Below are positions 7,473 to 13,532 of a stretch of DNA of 13,547 bases, piece by piece. The notes under the pieces are model-generated. The model was given only the letters and a program-made list of their open reading frames with translations. It did no database searches and had not been told where the DNA came from. The translations under genes and the position numbers were made by a program. This stretch comes from Candidatus Hydrogenedentes bacterium CG07_land_8_20_14_0_80_42_17 (GTDB lineage: Bacteria; UBA8481): the NCBI GenBank assembly GCA_002780065.1, contig PEWQ01000151.1:1-13547 (forward strand), in the 5' to 3' direction. Position 1 is the stretch's first letter. Each line of letters starts with the position of its first letter.

Positions 7473-8467
7473 ATGTTCTTTTGAAACAGGAACCGGTATT
7501 ACGCCGCAGAAAAAATAGATTTGTATTCAAGGACAGAAAAAAATTACTGTTTGCAATAATAATTTTAGGTGCATTTGCGGCTGTATTTGTCGGATACAAA
7601 ATTTTTTATTCCGAGAACCGCGTTTTTTCCGGAGTGCCGAAAAACATGAAGATTTTAGTTGAAGATATTTTTTCAGTTGAGATTAAATGCGGCAAAGATG
7701 CCATTTCGATTAAGATTTTAAAAGACGGTTTGCCCGGCAATAATGAGAATTCTGCTTCTGAAATGAAAATGACTATTGATGGTTTGAAGCGGCTTGCTGA
7801 TGCTCTGGGAGGTATATTGATTAATATTCCCGAAAAAATAGATTATAAAGGCGAGGATAACTTAACTGTGAGAATAGAATCCGGAATGCGCAGACTTGAT
7901 GCGGACAGGGCGGAGTCATATTTCAAGAGACCGAATTCTTCTCCGACAGCTTCGATTCGGGCGATACTTCTCGGAGTTGCATTACGAGCATCTGAGATTA
8001 GAGCGGAAAATGTAGATATAGAATCGTTATTGTCGGCGGCATTGGAGCCAGGGGCAAGAGGCAAAGACGGAAAAAATTCTAGAAGGCTTGCCGCTATTTT
8101 GAATTACGCGGCGACTTTAGGGCCGTCCGATATTGGAATTGAGTGGAAGATTGCTCCGAGGATTGAGTCAACTGCGGCTTCAGAAGAACAGCAGACTAAA
8201 TTGCCGATTAAGATTCGCATTCTAAACGGAGTGGGAAAGCCAGGATTAGCCGCAAGAATTGCGGCAAAGTTTGGTGCTCCGCATTTTGAAATTGTTGAGA
8301 CTGCAAACGCGGATAGGTTCGGATATAAGCAAACGGTTATTCGAACTGCAAATTCGAGCGCTGGAGCGGAACTCAAAGAGATCCTCGGATTAGGCAATAT
8401 CGAGTCTTCAAACAATATCAGAGGAGCCGACATCGAATTAATTATCGGTAAAGATTTGAACCGCTAA
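7469..8467 (+). CDS. Membrane-anchored LytR_C protein with a degenerate LCP region
   Basis: 332 residues with a basic N-terminus, one membrane helix at about 26-47 and an exported remainder. Residues from about 101 to 180 echo the end of an LCP (LytR-CpsA-Psr) domain: MTIDGLKRLADALGGI, then IPEKIDY and GMRRLDADRAESYFKRP. The D..R..RQ catalytic stretch that should follow is absent (SIRAILLGVALRA instead). A LytR_C domain fills about 245-330 (IKIRILNGVGKPGLAARIAAKFG to the ADIELIIGKD end). Active LCP enzymes attach polymers to peptidoglycan; this one looks catalytically dead and may be a structural or binding protein of the envelope. The ATG overlaps the nadD stop, with CGGAG 10 bases upstream. 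A LytR-type gene between nadD and rsfS is a familiar order. Confidence 0.75.
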   Translation: MNVLLKQEPVLRRRKNRFVFKDRKKLLFAIIILGAFAAVFVGYKIFYSENRVFSGVPKNMKILVEDIFSVEIKCGKDAISIKILKDGLPGNNENSASEMKMTIDGLKRLADALGGILINIPEKIDYKGEDNLTVRIESGMRRLDADRAESYFKRPNSSPTASIRAILLGVALRASEIRAENVDIESLLSAALEPGARGKDGKNSRRLAAILNYAATLGPSDIGIEWKIAPRIESTAASEEQQTKLPIKIRILNGVGKPGLAARIAAKFGAPHFEIVETANADRFGYKQTVIRTANSSAGAELKEILGLGNIESSNNIRGADIELIIGKDLNR

Positions 8468-8480
8468 TGAAAAAAATACG

Positions 8481-8510
8481 AATCACTAATGAACACGAAT
8501 TAACACTGAT
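8481..8510. repeat. Three decamer repeats in the gap before rsfS
   Basis: AATCACTAAT, GAACACGAAT and TAACACTGAT follow each other with a period of exactly 10 and consensus roughly NAACACNRAT. An A-rich stretch of about 20 bases follows. The phasing is close to one helical turn, which might bend DNA. No gene is visible here. Confidence 0.45.
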
Positions 8511-8548
8511 AAAAAATAAAAAAATAAAAAATGTTTTGAAGAAAAGGC

Positions 8549-8630
8549 GAAAAGGTGCCTGAAAAGGTGCCTGTCTTATAGTTATATAGTTATTTAAATA
8601 ACTATATAACTATAAGACAGGCACCTTTTC
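8549..8630. repeat. Perfect 70-bp palindrome preceded by a 12-bp tandem duplication
   Basis: Bases 8561-8595 and 8596-8630 are exact reverse complements with no spacer (centre TTTAAA). The outer 15 bp of each arm are GC-richer (GAAAAGGTGCCTGTC); the inner 20 bp are AT-rich and contain TATAGTTA twice. GAAAAGGTGCCT is also present once more immediately to the left (8549-8560), with a shorter remnant at 8541-8548. The structure resembles REP/MITE-type hairpin elements with an AAAAGGTGCCTG end, which I recall from other genomes, often alongside IS200-like (RAYT) transposases; none is encoded here. As RNA it would fold into a 35-bp hairpin and may stop transcription between the LytR_C gene and rsfS. 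Confidence 0.85.
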
Positions 8631-8668
8631 TTCCCCGGTTAAAAATAATGTTAATTTGTGGTTTAGAA

Positions 8669-8697
8669 TTGATTAGAGCTTCGAAAAATTGTATTAT
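8669..8697 (+). promoter_or_regulatory. Promoter of rsfS with start point at the ATG
   Basis: TTGATT (8669-8674), a 17-bp spacer and TATTAT (8692-8697). A start point 7 bases past the -10 box falls on the A of the rsfS ATG at 8704. No Shine-Dalgarno sequence lies upstream of the ATG. This is the clearest leaderless arrangement in the window, and it comes just after the palindrome that cuts rsfS off from the upstream genes. Confidence 0.6.
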
Positions 8698-8703
8698 CTC
8701 ATC

Positions 8704-9090
8704 ATGACAGATAATAATTTAGATTTGCTAACAGATACATCTCCGGAACCGTTGGTAAAAATGCTCGAAGAAGAAAAGGTTGAAAATATCGAAATTTTTT
8801 CCGCTCTTAAAACCGGGCTTGCTGATTGGTTTATTATAGGCACATGTTCTGCGGAAAAACTTATGGATGCTTTGATAGATAAGACACGCAAAAAATATGT
8901 TGGAAAGATTTTAGTGGAAGGAAGCGGAGCGTCTGGCTGGGTGCTAATAGATATGGGTGCGATAGTTATACATCTGATGTCCGGCGAAAAACGAAAGTAT
9001 TATAAATTAGAAGAGCTTTGGGAAACTTTACAGAAATCACGTAAAGATTTGGAGATTGAAAAGGAAATCGGAGGTACTGCAAAAAGATGA
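8704..9090 (+). CDS. rsfS: Ribosomal silencing factor RsfS (Iojap family)
   Basis: 128 residues. The Iojap fold is recognised from the sequence running through NIEIFSALKTGLADWFIIGT, then GKILVEGSGASGWVLIDMGAIVIHLM and the end motif KRKYYKLEELW. RsfS binds ribosomal protein L14 on the 50S subunit and blocks joining with 30S under starvation. Start choice: ATG at 8704 fits the promoter; an in-frame TTG at 8689 would add five residues but lies upstream of the predicted start point. The stop overlaps the start of the next gene (ATGA). It belongs to the same ribosome-related neighbourhood as obgE and nadD. Identification is secure. Confidence 0.93.
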   Translation: MTDNNLDLLTDTSPEPLVKMLEEEKVENIEIFSALKTGLADWFIIGTCSAEKLMDALIDKTRKKYVGKILVEGSGASGWVLIDMGAIVIHLMSGEKRKYYKLEELWETLQKSRKDLEIEKEIGGTAKR

Positions 9091-9584
9091 ACATGAATAT
9101 TTCTGAAGATTTGAATGACAGCAAGCTAAAGGAACGCTTGAATGATAGTCCATTGCTTATCACTCTCACCGTAGAGCAGATAGAACGCTTTTTGTCTTGC
9201 GGTATCATAGAGCGATTTAAAGATGGAGATATTATCGTTCGAGAGGGCGAACTCGGAGATGCTCTTTATTTAATTTTAAATGGAAAGGTGAGTATTAATT
9301 CCAGAGAAGGAAAAGAGCTTACTTCTCTTTCGAGCGACACATCTTTGCAAGCTCAGTATGAAGGAGATTTTTTCGGGGAACTTTCAATTTTAGATCTTGA
9401 AAACAGAAGTGCAGATGTGAAAGCGGTAAATAATTTAGTTCTATTCAAGATTAGTCGAGAAGATCTTTATTCCATTTTCGCTTCCGATGTAGATTTTCAG
9501 GTAGTATTTTTGATGAATTTATCGAGGATATTGTCTCGTCGGCTCAGACGCTCCAATATTCGCCGACTTGAAGATGAAGCCTGA
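9087..9584 (+). CDS. Single-domain cyclic-nucleotide-binding protein
   Basis: 165 residues with one CNB (CAP-like effector) domain at roughly 30-150: GIIERFKDGDIIVREGELGDALYLILNGKV, then the phosphate-binding cassette GDFFGELSILDLENRSADVKA. The cassette keeps the Glu and Arg that contact the cyclic nucleotide ribose and phosphate, so cAMP or cGMP binding is plausible. No DNA-binding helix-turn-helix follows, so it is not a CRP/FNR-type regulator as it stands; the basic C-terminal tail (SRRLRRSNIRRL) may be a partner- or membrane-contact helix. It overlaps rsfS by 4 bases with GGAGGT 11 bases upstream, so the two are co-transcribed. Function is unknown beyond ligand binding. Confidence 0.85.
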   Translation: MNMNISEDLNDSKLKERLNDSPLLITLTVEQIERFLSCGIIERFKDGDIIVREGELGDALYLILNGKVSINSREGKELTSLSSDTSLQAQYEGDFFGELSILDLENRSADVKAVNNLVLFKISREDLYSIFASDVDFQVVFLMNLSRILSRRLRRSNIRRLEDEA

Positions 9585-9620
9585 TATCGCACACAAATCA
9601 CCACGCATTACGCTAAGAAA

Positions 9621-9842
9621 TTATGCGGCTTTTGAAAGCGTGAGATAATTTTCTATTGCTTCTAGGAATCTGCATTCAAGATCGCTGTCGTCGATCTCAA
9701 CTTTGCCGTGCAGAACAATGAACCAGGTTTCGGTCAGCCCTTTTACTGCTGTCCAAGGGATTCTTCCAATCTCTTTACCTATAACTACTCCGCTGGCACG
9801 CTCTTCGTCACGAAAGAAGATTTCGACTTTGTCAACACACAT
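9621..9842 (-). CDS. Small hypothetical protein
   Basis: 73 residues, family not recognised. The reason to believe it is an excellent ribosome binding site: on the minus strand GGAGG lies 7 bases before the ATG at 9842. The protein has a plausible composition with alternating hydrophobic strands (VEIFFRDEE, ASGVVIGKEIGRI, ETWFIVLHGKVEI) and a helical end (LECRFLEAIENYLTL). There is no signal peptide or membrane segment. It is convergent with the cyclic-nucleotide gene and divergent from glnE. A plus-strand frame overlapping it (9708-9923) has a poor start and unlikely composition, so I prefer this one. No function can be offered. Confidence 0.6.
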   Translation of the reverse strand: MCVDKVEIFFRDEERASGVVIGKEIGRIPWTAVKGLTETWFIVLHGKVEIDDSDLECRFLEAIENYLTLSKAA

Positions 9843-9879
9843 TCGGATACCTCCAGAGAATTTAAATTGTTCAGCTTCT

Positions 9880-9899
9880 TGATTCAGTCGCTGATTCAG
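9880..9899. repeat. Direct repeat TGATTCAG in the divergent region
   Basis: TGATTCAG occurs at 9880-9887 and 9892-9899, offset by 12 bp. It lies between the small minus-strand gene and glnE (gap 9843-9999), where a regulator could act on either. Apart from this repeat, and a weak candidate glnE promoter (TCCACA 9957-9962 and TAGACT 9980-9985), I see nothing else in the gap. Confidence 0.3.
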
Positions 9900-9999
9900 G
9901 CTCCATATTCAATATCGGAGTAATTTTAGAAAACATTGATACTCAATAATAAAAACTCCACACTTTTCTTTTATTGATTTAGACTTTCAGCAACTGCAT

Positions 10000-12684
10000 A
10001 TGAAATTTATTGAAGATTTAATTCGAAATTCGAAAGCTCCTGCCAGAGTCAGGATGTCTTTTGATAAATTAATTTCAGCCGGCTGTGATTTGACATTGCG
10101 GGTCGGCCTTCTCGATAAGCTCGCGAAGATATTTGAGGTTTCGCGTTTCGCCGCAGACGTGATCAGGAGTTATGATGACGCATGGAATATTTTAGATAAA
10201 TCTTCTTATTCATCCTCAGTAAATAATTTGAGTGATCACGAACTTCTTAGAAAAGATTTGGCTCTATCAATGTTTTACGTTATTGCGGCGGATGTTCTTC
10301 AATTTGTTCCGTTCGAAGATACTCTGAAGATTATCTCCGATTCAGCCGATCGCTCGCTTGAAGCGGCATGGAGAATAGCTAGAGACGAAATGATTCAGAA
10401 ATACGGAAAGCCGGAAGGCTATTCAGAGAATCGAGAAGGTTTTACTATTCTTGGAATGGGAAAATTGGGCGGAAGAGAACTGAATTTTTCCTCGGATATC
10501 GATTTAGTTTTTATTTACCGAAATGACGGCGAATCTTCTGCAGGGAGTCGAGGAAGGCTTTCGAACGCAGAATGGTATTCGAGAGTTTCTGAGCGGATAA
10601 TCGAATTGCTCTCATCGAAATTATTAGGCAACTTCACATACAGAGTAGATATGAGGTTGAGACCTGAAGGCAGAAACAGTCCTCTCGTTCGTTCTTTGGA
10701 TTCTACGCTTCTTCATTACGAAAGCGCCGGGGAGGCATGGGAACGGCAGGCGTTTATTAGGGCTCGTTCTTGCGCCGGAGATTTAGAGTTGGGAAAAAGT
10801 TTTCTGGAAAAAATAATTCCATTTATCTATAAGAGGTTTCTTGATCGAGATGCAGTTTTGGAGATTGAATCGATAAAGCGGAAGATCGAATCGAAGACCG
10901 TTGAAGAAGGACACAGAAACGTAAAACTTTCCGCCGGCGGAATTCGTGAGATCGAGTTCATTGTGCAGATACTTCAGCTGGCAAATGGCGGCAGATGCGA
11001 GGAGGTTCGAACGGCTTCGACTCTGGAGGCGCTCGAACGGCTGGTTGAGAAGAATTACATTATGGATTCAGATAGAGATTTTCTGAGAGAGTCTTATATT
11101 TTTCTCAGAAGAATCGAGCATAGACTGCAGATGCTCGATGGCCGCCAGACTCATCTTCTTCCCTCAGATTCTGCGGAAATGGATTCCCTCGCTATTGGTT
11201 TGGGTTTTTCAAGCGGCGAAGAGTTGTGGGAAAAGTATTTGAATACTGCTATGCGCGTTAGAGAATTTTATGAGAGTAGATTTTCTCGTTCGAAACAGAT
11301 ATCGCTCACTGAATTGGAGATGCAAGTGATGAAAATTCTCGATTCCAATTCTGAATTGGAGTCGAACTCCGAAGAGCTTTTTTCTGCAACAGCGGCAAAG
11401 GAAATCAGAAATATGGCAAAGTCGGGCAACTCCGATTTTCAATCGTCTTCGGCTACTCTTGCCTTTATGCGTTCCGTTCCGGTTTGGCTGCCGATGATGC
11501 AGAAACTACCGGCCATTGATGATTCGCTGAAGAGGCTTTCCAGAATTGTCGAGCGATATGGCGCCAAAACTGCTTTGTATGAAATCATTACCTCTCATCC
11601 TGCAGTTGCAGAAATATTGGTAAACATTACATCGTTGTCTGAACATCTTTCGAATTTAATTTATAAAGACCCTTCTTCTCTTGAAGCACTCCTTTCACCC
11701 GGCGGAGTGACAGGCGAGCGCGAAATATCTTTTCTTCGAGAAAGATTTCAATCGTTCAATAATGTGATTTCAAATTCGGTTAGGTCCGGGATTGCGATTC
11801 GAGTTGAAGAAGAGTTGCGGATCGGAGTTAGATTTATTCTTGCGATGGCTGATGCTCGAAGAACAGGTATTGAACTCTCGAATATAGCAGAGCTTTTGCT
11901 CGGGGAGCATGATTTTGCGATTGCGGCTTTAGGCAGGTTTGGAAGCAGAGATATAGGTTTTACTTCGGATCTTGATATTGTTTTCGTCACGGATGCTCTT
12001 GATGAAACAATTGTAAAGTCGATTCAGAATTTAATGGAGCAATGGCAGAAGACAGGTTTGAAGATAGATACAAGACTTAGACCTTACGGAAGAACGGCTC
12101 CGCTTGTTGTTGGAACAAAGGCGCTGTCCGATTATTTTGAGAAAGACGCGGCGGTGTGGGAACGAATTGCGTGGGCGCGAGCAAGAGTGATATCGAAGAA
12201 TGTAGAACTTAAACAGAAAGTCGAAGATACGATTCGCAGTTTTTTGTTTGAGAAGAGTTTTGGCAGGAAAGAGCTTTTAGAAGTTATTCGAATGCGCAAA
12301 AAACTTTTAAACGAGTCAAGTTCAGATGATGATATCAAGAGAGGAAGAGGAGGTTCTATTGATATTGATTTTCTTTGCTCTGTCAGAAAGATAATGTCGC
12401 ATTCTGAATCGATAGAACCTGAGATATTGCTTAAAGACAAGCCGGAATTAATAGCTGCTTTTCGATATTTGAGGCTGTTGGATATGAGCGCTCAGATCGT
12501 GACGGGCAAATCGTTCAGAGGAAATGAATCTCGGAGCGATACCGAGCGAATAGAGATAATAATGGAAAGACATGGGCAAAGACTTAATGAACTCGGAGCT
12601 TACAGAAAAAAAATAGAGGAGATTGAGATGAATGATGATGTTGAAAAAATTATATCTGAAATGAAAAACAAAATTAACGTCTAA
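10000..12684 (+). CDS. glnE: Bifunctional glutamine synthetase adenylyltransferase/adenylyl-removing enzyme
   Basis: 894 residues, slightly shorter than the E. coli enzyme of about 946. Two nucleotidyltransferase domains of the GlnE type are visible: an N-terminal one with GMGKLGGRELNFSSDIDL (about 152-169, Asp166 and Asp168) and a C-terminal one with GRFGSRDIGFTSDLDIVF (about 645-662, Asp657 and Asp659). Each is followed by its helical region (RLRPEGRNSPLV and RLRPYGRTAPLV, both typical). By family knowledge the N-terminal half removes AMP from glutamine synthetase and the C-terminal half adds it, under control of PII. Both aspartate pairs are intact, though the second motif departs from the usual GKLGGxE. 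There is no good ribosome binding site before the ATG. The stop codon lies inside the attC-like site. Confidence 0.93.
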   Translation: MKFIEDLIRNSKAPARVRMSFDKLISAGCDLTLRVGLLDKLAKIFEVSRFAADVIRSYDDAWNILDKSSYSSSVNNLSDHELLRKDLALSMFYVIAADVLQFVPFEDTLKIISDSADRSLEAAWRIARDEMIQKYGKPEGYSENREGFTILGMGKLGGRELNFSSDIDLVFIYRNDGESSAGSRGRLSNAEWYSRVSERIIELLSSKLLGNFTYRVDMRLRPEGRNSPLVRSLDSTLLHYESAGEAWERQAFIRARSCAGDLELGKSFLEKIIPFIYKRFLDRDAVLEIESIKRKIESKTVEEGHRNVKLSAGGIREIEFIVQILQLANGGRCEEVRTASTLEALERLVEKNYIMDSDRDFLRESYIFLRRIEHRLQMLDGRQTHLLPSDSAEMDSLAIGLGFSSGEELWEKYLNTAMRVREFYESRFSRSKQISLTELEMQVMKILDSNSELESNSEELFSATAAKEIRNMAKSGNSDFQSSSATLAFMRSVPVWLPMMQKLPAIDDSLKRLSRIVERYGAKTALYEIITSHPAVAEILVNITSLSEHLSNLIYKDPSSLEALLSPGGVTGEREISFLRERFQSFNNVISNSVRSGIAIRVEEELRIGVRFILAMADARRTGIELSNIAELLLGEHDFAIAALGRFGSRDIGFTSDLDIVFVTDALDETIVKSIQNLMEQWQKTGLKIDTRLRPYGRTAPLVVGTKALSDYFEKDAAVWERIAWARARVISKNVELKQKVEDTIRSFLFEKSFGRKELLEVIRMRKKLLNESSSDDDIKRGRGGSIDIDFLCSVRKIMSHSESIEPEILLKDKPELIAAFRYLRLLDMSAQIVTGKSFRGNESRSDTERIEIIMERHGQRLNELGAYRKKIEEIEMNDDVEKIISEMKNKINV

Positions 12685-12732
12685 CAAACCAATCCGGCGG
12701 ACGCTAACGCGCCGCCGATTTTTATGTTAGGC
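12679..12732 (+). other. Integron attC-like recombination site
   Basis: The ends are GTCTAAC (12679-12685, fits RYYYAAC) and GTTAGGC (12726-12732, fits GTTRRRY); they pair over 7 bp with one wobble. Between them an imperfect stem forms: 12691-12693 with 12718-12720, 12695-12700 with 12712-12717, 12702-12704 with 12709-12711, loop 12705-12708. C12694 and A12701 stay unpaired, both on the 5' arm, as expected for extrahelical bases that set strand choice in attC. At 54 bp it is close to short known attC sites. The predicted cut is between G12726 and T12727. The glnE stop TAA (12682-12684) is part of the first core. The GC stem followed by five Ts could also act as a terminator, which is the main alternative explanation. 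Confidence 0.75.
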
Positions 12733-12754
12733 GAAATATAGAGAAACTTAACAA

Positions 12755-12771
12755 TGCGTACGCAATATGAT
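12755..12771 (+). promoter_or_regulatory. Candidate promoter -10 and operator of the toxin-antitoxin pair
   Basis: A 10-bp palindrome TGCGTACGCA (12755-12764) stands directly before a TATGAT (12766-12771). The -35 region is weak. A palindrome between -35 and -10 is where antitoxin-toxin complexes usually bind for autorepression, so this is the likely operator. The antitoxin has its own ribosome binding site (AGGT at 12787-12790, 8 bases before the ATG). Confidence 0.4.
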
Positions 12772-12798
12772 ACGCTTGAGATAGAGAGGTGAAATTTG

Positions 12799-13041
12799 AT
12801 GACTACATTATCTGCTACACAGGCGCGCCGGCGCTTATATAAACTACTGGATTTTGCTGCACAATCCCACGAGCCTATACAAATCACCGGAAAACGCCAT
12901 AATGCGGTACTACTGTCTGAAGAGGACTGGCGCTCTATCAAAGAAACTTTGTATTTGCTTTCCATTCAGGGAATGCGCGAATCCATTCAAAAGGGCATAA
13001 AAACCCCGCTCTCAAAATGCAGTAGAATCCTTAAGTGGTAA
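12799..13041 (+). CDS. Type II antitoxin, Phd/YefM family
   Basis: 80 residues. The N-terminal half is a Phd/YefM DNA-binding fold (MTTLSATQARRRLYKLLDFA, then ITGKRHNAVLLSEEDW); the C-terminal half (YLLSIQGMRESIQKGIKTP) is the toxin-wrapping tail. Such antitoxins neutralise the partner RNase and repress their own operon together with it. AGAGGT lies 8 bases before the ATG. The gene overlaps the toxin by 7 bases, a normal coupled arrangement. It lies between an attC-like site and a second core sequence, so it is probably carried on a gene cassette; toxin-antitoxin pairs are frequent in chromosomal integron arrays. Identification is secure. Confidence 0.92.
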   Translation: MTTLSATQARRRLYKLLDFAAQSHEPIQITGKRHNAVLLSEEDWRSIKETLYLLSIQGMRESIQKGIKTPLSKCSRILKW

Positions 13042-13301
13042 ACTGGCAAATAGTCTACACAAAACAAGCACAAAAAGATGCTAGAAAGCTTTCCGCTTTA
13101 GGATTACGCTCAAAAGCAGAACTCCACTTGGAAATCTTAAGGGTAAATCCTTTTCAAACTTCTCCCCATTTTGAAAAGTTAGTTGGTGATTTGGAGGGCG
13201 CTTACTCGCTCAGAATAAATATCCAGCATCGCCTCGTTTATCAAGTTATTAAAGAATTACAAACTGTAAAGATTATCCGTATGTGGACACATTACGAATA
13301 A
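13035..13301 (+). CDS. Type II toxin, YoeB/Txe family mRNA interferase
   Basis: 88 residues with the YoeB/Txe pattern: WQIVYTKQAQKDARKL, NPFQTSPHFEKLVGDLEGAYS, INIQHRLVYQV and the end RMWTHYE. The residues matching E. coli YoeB Glu46, Arg65 and His83 are all present (Glu47, Arg66, His86), so the toxin looks active: it would cleave mRNA at the ribosome during translation. One change is visible: the usual YSRRI reads YSLRI. It starts with GTG inside the antitoxin gene and depends on coupling. The stop TAA is followed within 20 bases by the GTTAGAT core. Confidence 0.92.
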   Translation: MVNWQIVYTKQAQKDARKLSALGLRSKAELHLEILRVNPFQTSPHFEKLVGDLEGAYSLRINIQHRLVYQVIKELQTVKIIRMWTHYE

Positions 13302-13325
13302 CTAAATTTCTAATAATTGTTAGAT
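13300..13325 (+). other. Short attC-like core after the toxin gene
   Basis: GTTAGAT (13319-13325) fits GTTRRRY. It can pair with AAC at 13300-13302 and close a small AT-rich hairpin (13304-13305 with 13317-13318, 13307-13308 with 13315-13316) that leaves T13303 and A13306 unpaired on the 5' arm, echoing the complete site at 12679. It lacks a full RYYYAAC and is far shorter than a normal attC, so it is at most a reduced or decayed site, or a coincidence. The ATG of the next gene overlaps the core. Confidence 0.35.
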
Positions 13326-13532
13326 GAAAAAAGACACTTTGTTATTTATATCCATAACGACGGTTAGTGTTGTATTTGTGGCAGGGATTATGACGGATAA
13401 TATATCTCAGGCTGTTAGCCCCAGGCCGCAGATACCAGTTATAGATATAGCGCAGTTGCTAATGTGATAGGAAATTCAATCGCTCCTCTCAATGACAAAT
13501 ACTGCTTTTTGGTCAGCCATGGTGATGAGTGA
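13324..13532 (+). pseudogene. Small secreted-protein gene with an apparent frameshift
   Basis: An ATG at 13324 opens a 47-codon frame ending at TGA 13465-13467. It starts MKKDTLLFISITTVSVVFVA, a convincing signal peptide or membrane anchor, then DNISQAV. From about 13419 another frame (one base back) becomes open and reads like protein (ADTSYRYSAVANVIGNS, then KYCFLVSHGDE) to a TGA at 13530-13532. Joined, they give an exported protein of about 70 residues. A one-base deletion, a sequencing error, or programmed slippage near the CCCC at 13419-13422 could explain this. Alternatively the 47-residue product is the real gene. Family not recognised. The rest of the window (13533-13547) shows nothing. 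Confidence 0.35.

Noticed and set aside
9708-9923. Plus-strand reading frame of 71 residues
   Set aside because: It overlaps the minus-strand gene, which has a far better ribosome binding site and composition.
12746-12775. A second attC starting with ACTTAAC in the antitoxin leader
   Set aside because: ACTTAAC fits RYYYAAC, but no GTTRRRY core follows at a suitable distance; the nearby palindrome is better read as an operator.
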